This document shows, one piece after another, positions 25,599 to 35,108 of a DNA stretch of 64,000 nt (within the stretch, counting starts at the first letter, position 1; each line of letters starts with the position of its first letter). Both the position numbers and the translations under genes were made by a program. The notes below the pieces were generated by a model. That model worked only from the letters and a program-made list of their open reading frames with translations. It was not told the origin of the DNA and searched no databases. Origin of the DNA: Microtetraspora fusca (GTDB lineage: Bacteria; Actinomycetota; Actinomycetes; Streptosporangiales; Streptosporangiaceae); NCBI RefSeq assembly GCF_001570365.1, contig NZ_BBYK01000060.1:78360-142359 (forward strand), given 5' to 3'.

Positions 25599-26756
25599 AT
25601 GCAGGTGATCGACTGGGATCTGGCCGTAGCGACCGGCGTGCGTCTCGTGCGCCCGGGCCCACAGGTGAGCCGGGAAGAGGCCAGACAGGCGGTCGCCGAG
25701 CTGAGGCGGCTGTCCCGTGAGGCCGAGGGGCACGTGCGGGACTTCACCCGCATCGACTCGGCGCCGCCGGAGGCGGCGACCATCGTCGACCGGCCGGGGT
25801 GGATCCGCGCGAACGTGGACGGGTTCAGGGTGGTTTTCGAGCCCCTGACCCAGAAGGTGTCGTCCAACATGCCGGCGATCGTCGGAGCCGTCGGCTCCCG
25901 GATCACCGGGGTCGAGGTGGGCGCCGTCCTGGCGTTCCTCGCCTCCCGGGTGCTCGGGCAGTACGAGCTGTTCCTCCCGCCGGACCCCGACGGCCGCGCG
26001 CCGACGGGACGGCTCACCCTGGTCGCGCCCAACATCGTGCACACCGAGCGCGAGATGGGGGTCAACGCGCGTGACTTCCGTCTCTGGGTCTGCCTCCACG
26101 AGGAGACCCACCGCGTGCAGTTCACCGGCGTCCCCTGGCTCCGCGACTACGTCCGGACCCAGATGACCGACTTCCTGCTCGCCTCCGACATGGACCTGAC
26201 GACCCTGCTCGAACGGCTGCGCGCCGCCTCGGACGCGGTCGCCGACGCCTTCAAGGGAGGCGACGGCAACCTCATCGAGGCGATCCAGACCCCCGAGCAG
26301 AAGGCGGTGCTCGACCGGGTCACCGCGGTGATGACGCTGGTCGAGGGGCACGGCGACTACGTCATGGACGCTGTGGGCCCGTCCGTCGTCCCGTCGGTGG
26401 CCGAGATCAGGTCCAGGTTCCAGCGCCGCCGCGAGGGCGGGTCGCGCATCGACCAGCTCATTCGGCGCCTGCTCGGCATCGAGCTCAAGATGAAGCAGTA
26501 CGCCGAGGGCTCCCACTTCGTCCGCACGGTCGTCGAGGCGGCGGGGATGGACGGCTTCAACCGGGTCTGGACGTCACCCGAGACGCTGCCGACCAAGGAG
26601 GAGATCACCGCTCCCCAGGCGTGGATGAGCCGGGTCCTCGGCACCCGCTCGCTCGCCTCGTCGGAGAACACGCCGCCGGAGAACCCGTCGTCGGGCAACG
26701 GGCGGCGGCCCGAGGATCCCTCGGCCGACGCGGAGGCCGCCGGTCCCGGCGCCTGA
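25599..26756 (+). CDS. Zinc-dependent metalloprotease, DUF2342 family
   Basis: A 385-residue protein of the actinobacterial DUF2342 family, sometimes listed as F420-biosynthesis-associated. The zinc motif HEETH is at 167-171 inside LWVCLHEETHRVQF, and VEGHGDYVMD near 247-256 probably gives the third ligand. The tail after 355 is disordered (Pro, Glu, Ser). It has no signal peptide, so it is cytoplasmic. TACGGT at 25586-25591 is seven bases before ATG 25599, so a leaderless start is likely. The substrate is unknown. Confidence 0.85.
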   Translation: MQVIDWDLAVATGVRLVRPGPQVSREEARQAVAELRRLSREAEGHVRDFTRIDSAPPEAATIVDRPGWIRANVDGFRVVFEPLTQKVSSNMPAIVGAVGSRITGVEVGAVLAFLASRVLGQYELFLPPDPDGRAPTGRLTLVAPNIVHTEREMGVNARDFRLWVCLHEETHRVQFTGVPWLRDYVRTQMTDFLLASDMDLTTLLERLRAASDAVADAFKGGDGNLIEAIQTPEQKAVLDRVTAVMTLVEGHGDYVMDAVGPSVVPSVAEIRSRFQRRREGGSRIDQLIRRLLGIELKMKQYAEGSHFVRTVVEAAGMDGFNRVWTSPETLPTKEEITAPQAWMSRVLGTRSLASSENTPPENPSSGNGRRPEDPSADAEAAGPGA

Positions 26757-26810
26757 CTCCTCACGCCCGGCGTTTTCTCCGTACGGCCACGCGGCGGACA
26801 CAATGGCCTC

Positions 26811-27797
26811 ATGGGTCCCCATCCCGCCGTCGCCGACGTCCGCCGTGCCGTACGGCTGTCGCTCGCGGACCTGCCCGCCGGGGCGCTCGTGCTGGCCGCG
26901 TGCAGCGGCGGCGCGGACTCGCTCGCCCTCGCGGCGGCCCTCGGCTTCTCCGCGCCCCGCATGGGTCTGCGCGCGGGGTTGCTGACCGTCGACCACGGCC
27001 TGCAGGACGGTTCCGCGGCCCGTGCCCGCGATCTCGTACGGCTCGCGCCGGAGCTCGGCCTCGACCCCGCGCTGGCCCTGCCGATCACCGTGGGCACCGA
27101 GGGCGGGCCGGAGGCGGCGGCGCGCGAGGCCCGCTACGCGGCGCTCTCGGAGGCCGCCGGGCGGCTGGAGGCGACGGCCGTGCTGCTGGGGCACACGCTG
27201 AACGACCAGGCGGAGACGGTGCTGCTGCGGCTGGCGCGCGGCAGCGGCACCCGCTCGCTGTCCGGGATGGCCTCGGTGTCCGGGCTGTACCGCAGGCCGC
27301 TTCTCGGACTGAGCCGGGCGAGGACCGAGGAGGCGTGCGCGGCGCTCGGCCTGGAACCCTGGCACGACCCGCACAACACCGATCCCGCCTTCACCCGGGT
27401 CAGGGTCAGGCACGATGTCATGCCCGTCCTGGAGGCGGCGCTCGGGCCGGGCGTCGCGGAGGCGCTCGCCCGCACCGCCCGCCTGTGCCGTGACGACGCC
27501 GACGCGCTGGACGAGTGGGCCGACGCAGTTCTGGCGGAATCGCGGACCGGGCCGGGGGCGCCGCTGGCGGTGGCCGTTTTGGAGAAGGTGCCGGGGGCGG
27601 TGCGGCGGAGGGTCATCCAGCGGGCCGCCGTCGAGGCCGGCGCGCCCGCGTCCGCGCTGGCCGCGGTGCACATCGACGAGGTGGAGCGGCTGCTCACGGC
27701 CTGGCGGGGGCAGAAGCGGGTCGATCTACCCGGGGGGGTGGGAGCGGTCCGGCGCTGTGGCACCCTGATATTTGCTACTGGGAACAACCTCGCGTAA
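26811..27797 (+). CDS. tilS: tRNA(Ile)-lysidine synthase
   Basis: A 328-residue PP-loop ATPase that puts lysine on C34 of the tRNA-Ile that reads AUA. The PP-loop SGGADS is at 32-37, followed by [29 protein letters not shown] and a short C-terminal part; actinomycete TilS lacks the long C-terminal domain of E. coli. CACAAT at 26799-26804 is six bases before ATG 26811, pointing to a leaderless mRNA. It is followed after 11 bases by hpt. Confidence 0.95.
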   Translation: MGPHPAVADVRRAVRLSLADLPAGALVLAACSGGADSLALAAALGFSAPRMGLRAGLLTVDHGLQDGSAARARDLVRLAPELGLDPALALPITVGTEGGPEAAAREARYAALSEAAGRLEATAVLLGHTLNDQAETVLLRLARGSGTRSLSGMASVSGLYRRPLLGLSRARTEEACAALGLEPWHDPHNTDPAFTRVRVRHDVMPVLEAALGPGVAEALARTARLCRDDADALDEWADAVLAESRTGPGAPLAVAVLEKVPGAVRRRVIQRAAVEAGAPASALAAVHIDEVERLLTAWRGQKRVDLPGGVGAVRRCGTLIFATGNNLA

Positions 27798-27808
27798 GGA
27801 ATCCGCAG

Positions 27809-28366
27809 GTGGATGCTGCCGACATGGGCAAGGACCTTTTGAGCGTCCTCATTCCGGAACACGAGCTCCAAGCGAAGATCAAGGAGCTTTCCGGCCAGAT
27901 AGACGCCGACTACGACGGTAAGGACCTGCTGATCGTCGGCGTCCTCAAGGGTGCGGTCATGGTCATGGCCGACCTCGCCAGGGCGTTGCACGTCCCGGTG
28001 AACATGGATTGGATGGCCGTGTCCTCGTACGGCGCGGGCACGAAGTCCTCCGGCGTGGTGCGGGTGCTGAAGGACCTCGACACCGACATCGCCGGCCGCC
28101 ACGTGCTCGTCGTCGAGGACATCATCGACTCGGGGCTCACGCTCTCCTGGCTGATGAACAATTTGAAGTCGCGCGACCCGGCGTCGCTGGAGATCTTCGC
28201 GCTGCTCCGCAAGCCGGACGCGGTCAAGGTCCCGATCGACGTGAAGTATCTCGGGTTCGACATTCCCAACGAGTTCGTGATCGGTTACGGACTCGACTAC
28301 GCGGAGCGATACCGCAACCTTCCGTTCATCGGCACCCTCGCCCCGCACGTATACGGCGGCGAGTAA
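27809..28366 (+). CDS. hpt: Hypoxanthine phosphoribosyltransferase
   Basis: A 185-residue purine salvage enzyme that joins hypoxanthine or guanine to PRPP. The PRPP loop VLVVEDIIDSGLT is near 103-115; LKGAVMVMADLAR and YLGFDIPNEFVIGYGLDYAE are the other family motifs. AAGGA at 27796-27800 is eight bases before GTG 27809; ATG 27824 is a weaker choice. tilS-hpt-ftsH is a conserved order in Gram-positives. Confidence 0.95.
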   Translation: MDAADMGKDLLSVLIPEHELQAKIKELSGQIDADYDGKDLLIVGVLKGAVMVMADLARALHVPVNMDWMAVSSYGAGTKSSGVVRVLKDLDTDIAGRHVLVVEDIIDSGLTLSWLMNNLKSRDPASLEIFALLRKPDAVKVPIDVKYLGFDIPNEFVIGYGLDYAERYRNLPFIGTLAPHVYGGE

Positions 28367-28630
28367 GCCCTGAGCGAAGTCCCCTTGTGCGGCCGCGATC
28401 CGCTCCCAGGTAGGGAACACGGATTGCGTGACGTACGTTGGAAAGGTAAAGCCGGAGCCGCTCTTGCAGTTACCGCATGCGGCGGCCCGGTGTACCTTCG
28501 GATATCTGCAGGGTGCCATTCGGTTACCTGCGGGTAGTCAGTAGGAGCGGCGAGGGATGCCGCGACCCGGGTTCCACCCGGGGCCAGGCCTTGGTCAGGA
28601 AGGGACGGGCCCGCCGGGGTTCCGCAACGG

Positions 28631-30631
28631 ATGGATCTCAAGCGATTTACACGTGGGCCACTACTGTGGATCCTGGGCATCGTCGTGCTTCTCCTGCTCG
28701 TCACCACGATGTTCAACGGTGACGGCAATTACGCCACTGCCGATACTTCTACTGTTGTCCAGCAGATCCAGCAGGGCAACGTGAAGAACGCCACAGTTGT
28801 CGACAAGGACCAGCGGGTCGAACTGACGCTGAACAAGCCGATCGACGTCGCCGGCAAGTCCGTCGACCGCATCCAGGCCCCCTGGGTGCAGGGCCAGGGC
28901 GTCCAGCTCACCGAGGCGCTGGCGAAGGCCAACCCCTCCAAAGGCTGGACCGTAGAGGTCCCCAGGGAGAACTTCCTGGTCAGCCTGCTGGTCAGCTTCC
29001 TGCCGATCATCATCATCGTCCTGATCTTCCTGTTCATCATGAACCAGATGCAGGGCGGCGGCTCCCGAGTGATGAACTTCGGTAAGTCGCGGGCGAAGCT
29101 GATCACCAAGGACACTCCCAAGACGACGTTCGCCGACGTCGCGGGTGCCGACGAGGCCATCGAGGAACTCCAGGAGATCAAAGAGTTCCTGCAGGCCCCG
29201 GCAAAGTTCCAGGCGATCGGCGCCAAGATCCCCAAGGGCGTCCTGCTGTACGGCCCGCCCGGCACCGGTAAGACCCTGCTCGCCAGGGCCGTGGCCGGCG
29301 AGGCAGGGGTGCCGTTCTACTCGATCTCGGGTTCCGACTTCGTCGAGATGTTCGTGGGTGTCGGCGCCTCGCGCGTCCGTGACCTGTTCGAGCAGGCGAA
29401 GGCGAACGCCCCGGCGATCATCTTCATCGACGAGATCGACGCGGTGGGCCGCCACCGCGGCGCCGGTCTCGGCGGTGGCCACGACGAGCGCGAGCAGACG
29501 CTGAACCAGCTCCTCGTCGAGATGGACGGCTTCGACGTGAAGGGCGGCGTCATCCTCATCGCCGCGACCAACCGGCCCGACATCCTCGATCCGGCGCTGC
29601 TGCGTCCCGGCCGTTTCGACCGTCAGGTCGTCATCGACCGCCCCGACCTGGAGGGCCGCAAGGGCATCCTGCGCGTCCACGGGCGTGGCAAGCCGTTCGG
29701 TCAGGACGTCGACCTCGACGTCATCGCGCGGCGTACGCCGGGCTTCACCGGTGCCGACCTCGCGAACGTGATCAACGAGGCGGCGCTGCTGACCGCCCGT
29801 CAGGACCAGAAGCTCATCTCGATGAACACCCTTGAGGAGTCCATCGACCGCGTGATGGCGGGTCCCGAGCGCAAGTCCCGCGTGATGTCCGACGAGGAAA
29901 AGAAGATCATCGCGTACCACGAGGGCGGTCACGCCCTGGTCGCGCACGCGCTGCCCAACTCCGACCCGGTTCACAAGATCACGATCCTGTCCCGCGGCCG
30001 CGCCCTCGGTTACACGATGACGCTGCCGATGGAGGACAAGTTCCTGGCGACCAGGTCCGAGATGATGGACCAGCTCGCGATGCTGCTGGGCGGCCGCACG
30101 GCGGAGGAGCTCGTCTTCCACGAGCCCACCACGGGCGCGTCCAACGACATCGAGAAGGCCACCTCCATCGCCCGCCGCATGGTCACCGAGTACGGCATGA
30201 GTGAGAAGCTCGGCGCCCGTAAGTTCGGCAGCGGCAACGGCGAGGTCTTCCTCGGCCGTGAGATGGGCCACGAGCGCGACTACTCCGAGCAGATCGCCTC
30301 CACGATCGACGAGGAGGTCCGCCGGCTCATCGAGTCCGCGCACGACCAGGCGTGGGAGATCCTCGTCCAGTACCGTGACGTGCTCGACAACCTCGTGCTC
30401 GAGCTCATGGAGAAGGAGACCCTCTCCCGCGAGCAGGTGCTCGAGGTCTTCGCGCCGGTCCAGATCAAGGAGAAGCGGCCGTCGTACGCCGGGTACGGCA
30501 AGCGCCTCCCGTCCGACCGCCCGCCGGTGATCACGCCGAAGGAGCGGGCCAACGGCAACGGCCAGGCCCTGCCCGCGGGCAGCCCGGCCCCCTGGATGAA
30601 CGACCAGGCACCGCAGAAGGACGAGGCCTGA
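28631..30631 (+). CDS. ftsH: ATP-dependent zinc metalloprotease FtsH
   Basis: A 666-residue membrane protease that removes damaged or short-lived membrane and soluble proteins. There are two membrane helices (about 10-28 and 115-137) around an outer domain. Walker A GPPGTGKT is at 208-215, Walker B FIDEID near 265, and the second-region-of-homology arginines are in RPGRFDR. The zinc site HEGGH is at 430-434. The C-terminal 60 residues are Pro-rich and disordered. The 264-bp leader is long and carries no good ribosome site next to ATG 28631. Confidence 0.96.
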   Translation: MDLKRFTRGPLLWILGIVVLLLLVTTMFNGDGNYATADTSTVVQQIQQGNVKNATVVDKDQRVELTLNKPIDVAGKSVDRIQAPWVQGQGVQLTEALAKANPSKGWTVEVPRENFLVSLLVSFLPIIIIVLIFLFIMNQMQGGGSRVMNFGKSRAKLITKDTPKTTFADVAGADEAIEELQEIKEFLQAPAKFQAIGAKIPKGVLLYGPPGTGKTLLARAVAGEAGVPFYSISGSDFVEMFVGVGASRVRDLFEQAKANAPAIIFIDEIDAVGRHRGAGLGGGHDEREQTLNQLLVEMDGFDVKGGVILIAATNRPDILDPALLRPGRFDRQVVIDRPDLEGRKGILRVHGRGKPFGQDVDLDVIARRTPGFTGADLANVINEAALLTARQDQKLISMNTLEESIDRVMAGPERKSRVMSDEEKKIIAYHEGGHALVAHALPNSDPVHKITILSRGRALGYTMTLPMEDKFLATRSEMMDQLAMLLGGRTAEELVFHEPTTGASNDIEKATSIARRMVTEYGMSEKLGARKFGSGNGEVFLGREMGHERDYSEQIASTIDEEVRRLIESAHDQAWEILVQYRDVLDNLVLELMEKETLSREQVLEVFAPVQIKEKRPSYAGYGKRLPSDRPPVITPKERANGNGQALPAGSPAPWMNDQAPQKDEA

Positions 30632-30633
30632 CC

Positions 30634-31221
30634 GTGACGGTGGAGCCCCACCACGTGGACCAGGGCCGGATCGAGAAGGCCGTCCGGGAGATCCTCCTCG
30701 CGATCGGCGAGGATCCCGACAGGGACGGCCTCCGCGACACCCCGGCCCGGGTCGCGCGCGCCTACACCGAGCAGTTCGCCGGCCTCGGGCAGCGCCCCGA
30801 GGACGCGCTCACCACGATGTTCGACGCCGACCACGACGAGATGGTGCTGGTCAAGGACATCGAGGTCATGTCCACCTGCGAGCACCACCTGCTGCCCTTC
30901 CATGGCGTGGCCCACGTCGGATACACGCCGAACGCCAAGGGGCAGATCACCGGGCTGTCCAAGCTGGCCCGGCTGGTGGACGTCTACGCCCGCCGCCCCC
31001 AGGTCCAGGAGCGGATGACGTCGCAGATCGCGGACGGGCTGATGCGGGTGCTCGAACCGCGCGGCGTGATCGTCGTGATCGAGGCCGAGCACATGTGCAT
31101 GAGCATGCGCGGAGTCCGTAAGCCGGGTGCCAAGACCATCACCTCCGCGGTCAGGGGCGACTTCCGCACCTGCGAGAGCACGCGGGCCGAGGCGATGTCG
31201 CTGATCCTCGGGCGCAACTGA
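30634..31221 (+). CDS. folE: GTP cyclohydrolase I
   Basis: A 195-residue enzyme for the first step of folate synthesis, GTP to 7,8-dihydroneopterin triphosphate. The zinc-site motif [12 protein letters not shown] is near 87-98 and [17 protein letters not shown] is near 149-165. GTG 30634 is two bases after the ftsH stop, so the fol genes are probably read through from ftsH. It opens a run of folE-folP-(NTF2-like)-folB-folK. Confidence 0.96.
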   Translation: MTVEPHHVDQGRIEKAVREILLAIGEDPDRDGLRDTPARVARAYTEQFAGLGQRPEDALTTMFDADHDEMVLVKDIEVMSTCEHHLLPFHGVAHVGYTPNAKGQITGLSKLARLVDVYARRPQVQERMTSQIADGLMRVLEPRGVIVVIEAEHMCMSMRGVRKPGAKTITSAVRGDFRTCESTRAEAMSLILGRN

Positions 31222-31265
31222 TCCGGATTCCGTTCGTCACCTCCGTCATGGAAGAGGAGGGGAGC

Positions 31266-32123
31266 ATGACCACACACCACGTGCCCGGTATGCCCGCCCC
31301 CGAGCGTTGCCTGGTCATGGGCGTGGTCAACGTGACCCCCGACTCCTTCTCGGACGGCGGGCAGTGGTTCGACCCTGACGCCGCCGTCGCCCACGGGCTG
31401 GAGCTGGTCGCTCAAGGCGCGGACATCGTGGACGTCGGCGGCGAGTCCACCCGCCCCGGCGCCGCCCGCGTCTCTCTGGAGGAGGAGCTGCGCCGGGTCG
31501 AGCCGGTGATCCGCGCCCTCCGGCAGGAGGGCGTGACGGTCAGCGTCGACACCATGCGGGCCGAGGTCGCCGAGGCGGCCGTGGAAGCGGGCGCCGGCCT
31601 CGTCAACGACGTGAGCGGCGGGCTGGCCGATCCGGCGATGCCCAGGGTCGTCGCGGCGACGGGCGTGCCGTACGTCGTGATGCACTGGCGCGGCCACAGC
31701 CACGACATGGACAGCCGCGCCATGTACGGCGACGTCGTCACCGAGGTGGTCGAGGAGCTGCGCAAGCGGGTCGACTCGGTGCTCGGTGAGGGCGTGCGCG
31801 AGGAGCAGATCGTCGTCGATCCCGGGCTCGGCTTCTCCAAGAACGCCGAGCACAACTGGGAGCTGCTGGCCGGCATCCGCCGCCTGGATGAGCTGGGGCA
31901 CCCGGTGCTCATCGGCGCGTCGCGCAAGCGCTTCCTCGGACGGCTGCTCGCGGACGCCGAGGGCAGGCCGCGTTCCTTCGATCGTAATGACGACGCCACG
32001 CTGGCGGTCACCGCGCTCGCCGCGCGAGAGGGCGCCTGGTGCGTCCGCGTCCACCAGGTCGGGCCCAACGCGGACGCCGTACGCGTGGCGGCGGCCTGGA
32101 AGGCAGCCGATGAAGGCCGTTGA
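31266..32123 (+). CDS. folP: Dihydropteroate synthase
   Basis: A 285-residue TIM barrel that joins pterin pyrophosphate to p-aminobenzoate, the sulfonamide target. Motifs are MGVVNVTPDSFSDGG near 19-33, DIVDVGGESTRPGA near 57-70, LVNDVSGG, and IVVDPGLGFSKN. ATG 31266 has GAGGAGGGG just upstream and is preferred to ATG 31248, which lies within that ribosome-site region. Its last 14 bases overlap the next gene. Confidence 0.95.
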   Translation: MTTHHVPGMPAPERCLVMGVVNVTPDSFSDGGQWFDPDAAVAHGLELVAQGADIVDVGGESTRPGAARVSLEEELRRVEPVIRALRQEGVTVSVDTMRAEVAEAAVEAGAGLVNDVSGGLADPAMPRVVAATGVPYVVMHWRGHSHDMDSRAMYGDVVTEVVEELRKRVDSVLGEGVREEQIVVDPGLGFSKNAEHNWELLAGIRRLDELGHPVLIGASRKRFLGRLLADAEGRPRSFDRNDDATLAVTALAAREGAWCVRVHQVGPNADAVRVAAAWKAADEGR

Positions 32124-32529
32124 GGAGCTCAACCAGGAGTTCTACGACGCGATCGAGAGCGGCGATCTGGACCGGATGTCGGAGATCTGGGCCGAGGACG
32201 CGGGCGATCGGGTCGCGATGTGCGTCCATCCCGGCTGGCCCATGCTCAGCGGCCGGGCCGAGGTGCTGCGCTCGTGGGCTCTGATCATGGCGAACACGCC
32301 GTACATCCAGTTCGTGCTGACCGACGTGCGGACCTCTGTGCTCGGCGACGTGGCCGTGCTCACCTGTGCGGAGAACATCCTTACCGCAGCGGACACCGAC
32401 GAGGCCGGGTTCGCCGCCGGCCGGGTGGTCGCGACCAGCACCTATGTCCGCACACCTGAGGGCTGGCGTCTGTGGCTCTACCACGGTTCCCCTGTCCTGC
32501 AGAGCGAGGACGAGGAGGAGGAAGAGTGA
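32110..32529 (+). CDS. NTF2/SnoaL-like protein in the folate operon
   Basis: A 139-residue single-domain protein with the cone-shaped NTF2-like fold: a first helix VEELNQEFYDAIESGDLDRMSEIWAED, then HPGWPMLSGRAEVLRSWALI and a beta sheet ending TPEGWRLWLYHGSPV. The tail is a run of Glu. It overlaps folP by 14 bases and folB by four (GTGA), so it is made together with the folate enzymes. Its role is unknown. A ligand-binding or pterin-handling role, or a part in dihydroneopterin triphosphate dephosphorylation, is only a guess. Confidence 0.85.
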   Translation: MKAVEELNQEFYDAIESGDLDRMSEIWAEDAGDRVAMCVHPGWPMLSGRAEVLRSWALIMANTPYIQFVLTDVRTSVLGDVAVLTCAENILTAADTDEAGFAAGRVVATSTYVRTPEGWRLWLYHGSPVLQSEDEEEEE

Positions 32530-32897
32530 GCCGCCCAAGGGACAGCGTCCGTCTGGTGGGGTTGCGGGCGCGGGGCCGGCACGGCTGCCTGCCCGCCGAG
32601 CGCGAGCTGGGGCAGGAGTTCGTGGTCGACGCGACGTTGTTCCTCGACACCGCGCCGGCCGCCGCCGGGGACGACCTGACCAAGACCGTCGACTACGGCG
32701 CGCTGGCCGTACGCCTGGTCGAGACGGTCGAGGGTGAGCCGGTCGATCTCATCGAGACCCTCGCCGAGCGCCTCGCCGCCGTCTGCCTCTCCTACGACCT
32801 GGTCGAGGAGGCGGAGGTGAGCGTGCACAAGCCCGCCGCGCCCATCCCGTTGCCGTTCGACGACGTGGTGGTGACCATCAGGAGGGGGCGGGCATGA
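32526..32897 (+). CDS. folB: Dihydroneopterin aldolase
   Basis: A 123-residue folate enzyme that turns dihydroneopterin into hydroxymethyl-dihydropterin. It has GLRARGRHGCLPAERELGQEFVVDA near 12-36, DYGALA near 58 and the IETLAERLA helix with the conserved Glu. GTG 32526 overlaps the gene before, and its own stop overlaps folK (ATGA), so translation is coupled along the operon. Confidence 0.94.
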   Translation: MSRPRDSVRLVGLRARGRHGCLPAERELGQEFVVDATLFLDTAPAAAGDDLTKTVDYGALAVRLVETVEGEPVDLIETLAERLAAVCLSYDLVEEAEVSVHKPAAPIPLPFDDVVVTIRRGRA

Positions 32898-33397
32898 GGG
32901 TGGTACTTGCGCTCGGCAGCAACCTCGGCCGCCGGATGGAGAACCTTCAGGGGGCGCTCGACGCCCTCTTCGACGCTCCGGGGCTGACCTTCGTCGCCGT
33001 GTCCCCCGTCTACGAGACCGATCCGGTCGGCGGGCCCGAGCAGCAGGGGGCCTACCTCAACGCGGTCGTCGTGGCCGAATCCATGCTGGACGCGCGGGCG
33101 CTCCTCGAACGCGCCCAGGGCGTCGAGAACGCCTTCGGCCGGGTGCGCCTCGTGCGCAACGGGCCGCGCACGCTCGACGTGGACCTGATCGTGGTGGACG
33201 AGATCGTGTCGGACGACCCCGAGCTCACGCTCCCGCACCCCCGGGCGCACGAGCGGGCATTCGTACTGGTTCCCTGGTCGCGTGCCGACCCGGACGCGAC
33301 GGTCCCCGGGCGCGGCGCGGTGGCGGACCTGCTCGCCGGGCTCGACCAGACCGGCGTACGGCTGCGCGAGGACCTCTCCCTGGAGCCCCCCGCCTGA
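32894..33397 (+). CDS. folK: Hydroxymethyl-dihydropteridine pyrophosphokinase
   Basis: A 167-residue enzyme that adds pyrophosphate to hydroxymethyl-dihydropterin. The opening VVLALGSNLG is typical, as are PVYETDPVGG and the signature RNGPRTLDVDLIV near 93-105 with its two metal-binding aspartates. TLPHPRAHERAFVL closes the domain. It overlaps folB by four bases. Confidence 0.95.
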   Translation: MRVVLALGSNLGRRMENLQGALDALFDAPGLTFVAVSPVYETDPVGGPEQQGAYLNAVVVAESMLDARALLERAQGVENAFGRVRLVRNGPRTLDVDLIVVDEIVSDDPELTLPHPRAHERAFVLVPWSRADPDATVPGRGAVADLLAGLDQTGVRLREDLSLEPPA

Positions 33398-33416
33398 TGT
33401 CGTTCGAGGAGCCCGC

Positions 33417-33866
33417 GTGAAGCCCAGCAACCCCGGCGTGCTGGTCGGCCTGGTGGTGGTGTTCGCGCTGATCACCTGGGGCCTGTTGCAGAAGACCTAT
33501 TCGGTCCTCCCGACGGTGCCCTGGAGCGCGATCCCGACGCTGCTGCTGCTCGCGATCGGGGAGGGCTACACCGGCTGGCTGACCCGGGCCAGGATCCGCC
33601 GCAGGCCGGGCACGAAGCCGCCGGAGCCGCTCGCCGTCGCCCGGCTGGCCGCGCTGGCGAAGGCGACCGCGCACGCGAGTGCGGTGTTCGCCGGGGTGTT
33701 CGCGGGCTTCGTGTTCCACGTGCTGAACCTGCTCGACCTGCCCCAGCCGCGGCAGGACGCGTTCGTCGCGGGCGGCTCGTTCGCCTCGTGCGTCGTGCTG
33801 ATCTGCGCGGCGCTCTTCCTCGAACACTGCTGCCGGGTGCCGGGCGAGCCGAAGGACCGCACCTAG
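33417..33866 (+). CDS. DUF3180 membrane protein
   Basis: A 149-residue actinobacterial membrane protein with four hydrophobic segments in two pairs (about 8-22, 33-47, 82-102 and 118-135). The DUF3180 family almost always follows folK in actinomycetes, as here, but its job is unknown. GAGGAGCCCGC before GTG 33417 is a good ribosome site, 19 bases after the folK stop. Confidence 0.85.
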   Translation: MKPSNPGVLVGLVVVFALITWGLLQKTYSVLPTVPWSAIPTLLLLAIGEGYTGWLTRARIRRRPGTKPPEPLAVARLAALAKATAHASAVFAGVFAGFVFHVLNLLDLPQPRQDAFVAGGSFASCVVLICAALFLEHCCRVPGEPKDRT

Positions 33867-33873
33867 GGATCCG

Positions 33874-35073
33874 CTACTTGTCGATGTCTCCGACGACGAA
33901 GAACATCGAGCCGAGGATGGCGATCATGTCGGCCACCAGGTTGCCCGGAAGGATCTCGCGCAGCACCTGGATGTTGTTGAACGACGCGCTGCGCAGCTTC
34001 AACCGCCACGGGGTCTTCTCGCCCCGGGACACCAGGTAGTAGCCGTTGATGCCGAGCGGGCTCTCGGTCCACGCGTACGTGTGGCCCTCGGGGGCCTTGA
34101 GGATCTTCGGCAGCCGCTGGTTGATCGGGCCGGGCGGGAGCTCCCGCAGGCGCTCCAGGCAGGCGTCCGCCAGGTCGAGGGAGACCTTGACCTGGTCGAG
34201 CAGCACCTGGAACCTGGCGTGGCAGTCGCCCGCGGTCCTGGTCACCACCTGGACGGGCAGCTCGCCGTACGCGAGGTAGGGCTCGTCCCTGCGCAGGTCG
34301 AAGTCCACGCCGGAGGCGCGGGCGATCGGCCCGCTGACGCCGTACTGCATGATCATCTCGGGGGAGAGGACGCCGACGCCCCTGGTCCGGGCGAGGAAGA
34401 TCTCGTTGCCGGAGATGAGGTTCTCGATGTCGGGAAGGCGGCGGCGCACGTCGGCGACGGCGCGCGCGGTGCGGTCGAGCCAGCCGAGCGGCAGGTCCTC
34501 CTTGAGCCCGCCGACGCGGTTGAACATGTAGTGCATGCGGCCGCCGGAGATCTCCTCCATCACGTGCTGCAGCGTCTCGCGCTCGTGGAACGCGTAGAAG
34601 ACCGGGGTGATCGCGCCGAGCTCCAGCGGATAGGACCCGAGGAACATCAGGTGGTTGAGCACCCGGTTGAGCTCGGCCAGCAGGGTGCGCGCCCAGACCG
34701 CGCGGCGCGGGACCTCCATGCCGAGCATCCGCTCGACCGCGATCACGACGCCCAGCTCGTTGGCGAACGCGGACAGCCAGTCGTGCCGGTTCGCCAGGAC
34801 GATGATCTGGCGGTAGTCGCGCACCTCGAACAGCTTCTCGGCGCCCCGGTGCATGTAGCCGACGATGGGCTCGGCGGCGACGATGCGCTCGCCGTCCAGG
34901 GTGATCCGCAGTCGCAGCACGCCGTGCGTCGAGGGGTGCTGCGGGCCGATGTTGAGGACCATGTCCTCGGTGGCCAGCTCACGGGGCGCGACCGCTCCCG
35001 CGCCCGACCCGACGCCCACCACGCGTTCCTGGAACGCGCCCGCGGCCCGAGGCTCTCCTGTCATACGGCCCAT
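33874..35073 (-). CDS. nuoD: Solitary NADH-quinone oxidoreductase subunit D homologue
   Basis: A 399-residue homologue of the 49-kDa/NuoD subunit, which with NuoB forms the quinone pocket of complex [15 protein letters not shown] near 42-55, the [11 protein letters not shown] region, [14 protein letters not shown] and the C-terminal [18 protein letters not shown] are all as in true NuoD. No other nuo gene is nearby, so this is a stand-alone second copy, a state seen in other actinomycetes. ATG 35073 is listed; ATG 35064 is possible. A MidA/NDUFAF7-type methyltransferase is 3 kb away on the same strand. Confidence 0.92.
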   Translation of the reverse strand: MGRMTGEPRAAGAFQERVVGVGSGAGAVAPRELATEDMVLNIGPQHPSTHGVLRLRITLDGERIVAAEPIVGYMHRGAEKLFEVRDYRQIIVLANRHDWLSAFANELGVVIAVERMLGMEVPRRAVWARTLLAELNRVLNHLMFLGSYPLELGAITPVFYAFHERETLQHVMEEISGGRMHYMFNRVGGLKEDLPLGWLDRTARAVADVRRRLPDIENLISGNEIFLARTRGVGVLSPEMIMQYGVSGPIARASGVDFDLRRDEPYLAYGELPVQVVTRTAGDCHARFQVLLDQVKVSLDLADACLERLRELPPGPINQRLPKILKAPEGHTYAWTESPLGINGYYLVSRGEKTPWRLKLRSASFNNIQVLREILPGNLVADMIAILGSMFFVVGDIDK

Positions 35074-35108
35074 GCTCCCACGCCTGGGCGCGGTTCAGGG
35101 TGCGCGGA

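Noticed and set aside
28661..30343. 560-codon open frame opposite ftsH
   Set aside because: Shadow of ftsH with low-complexity translation.
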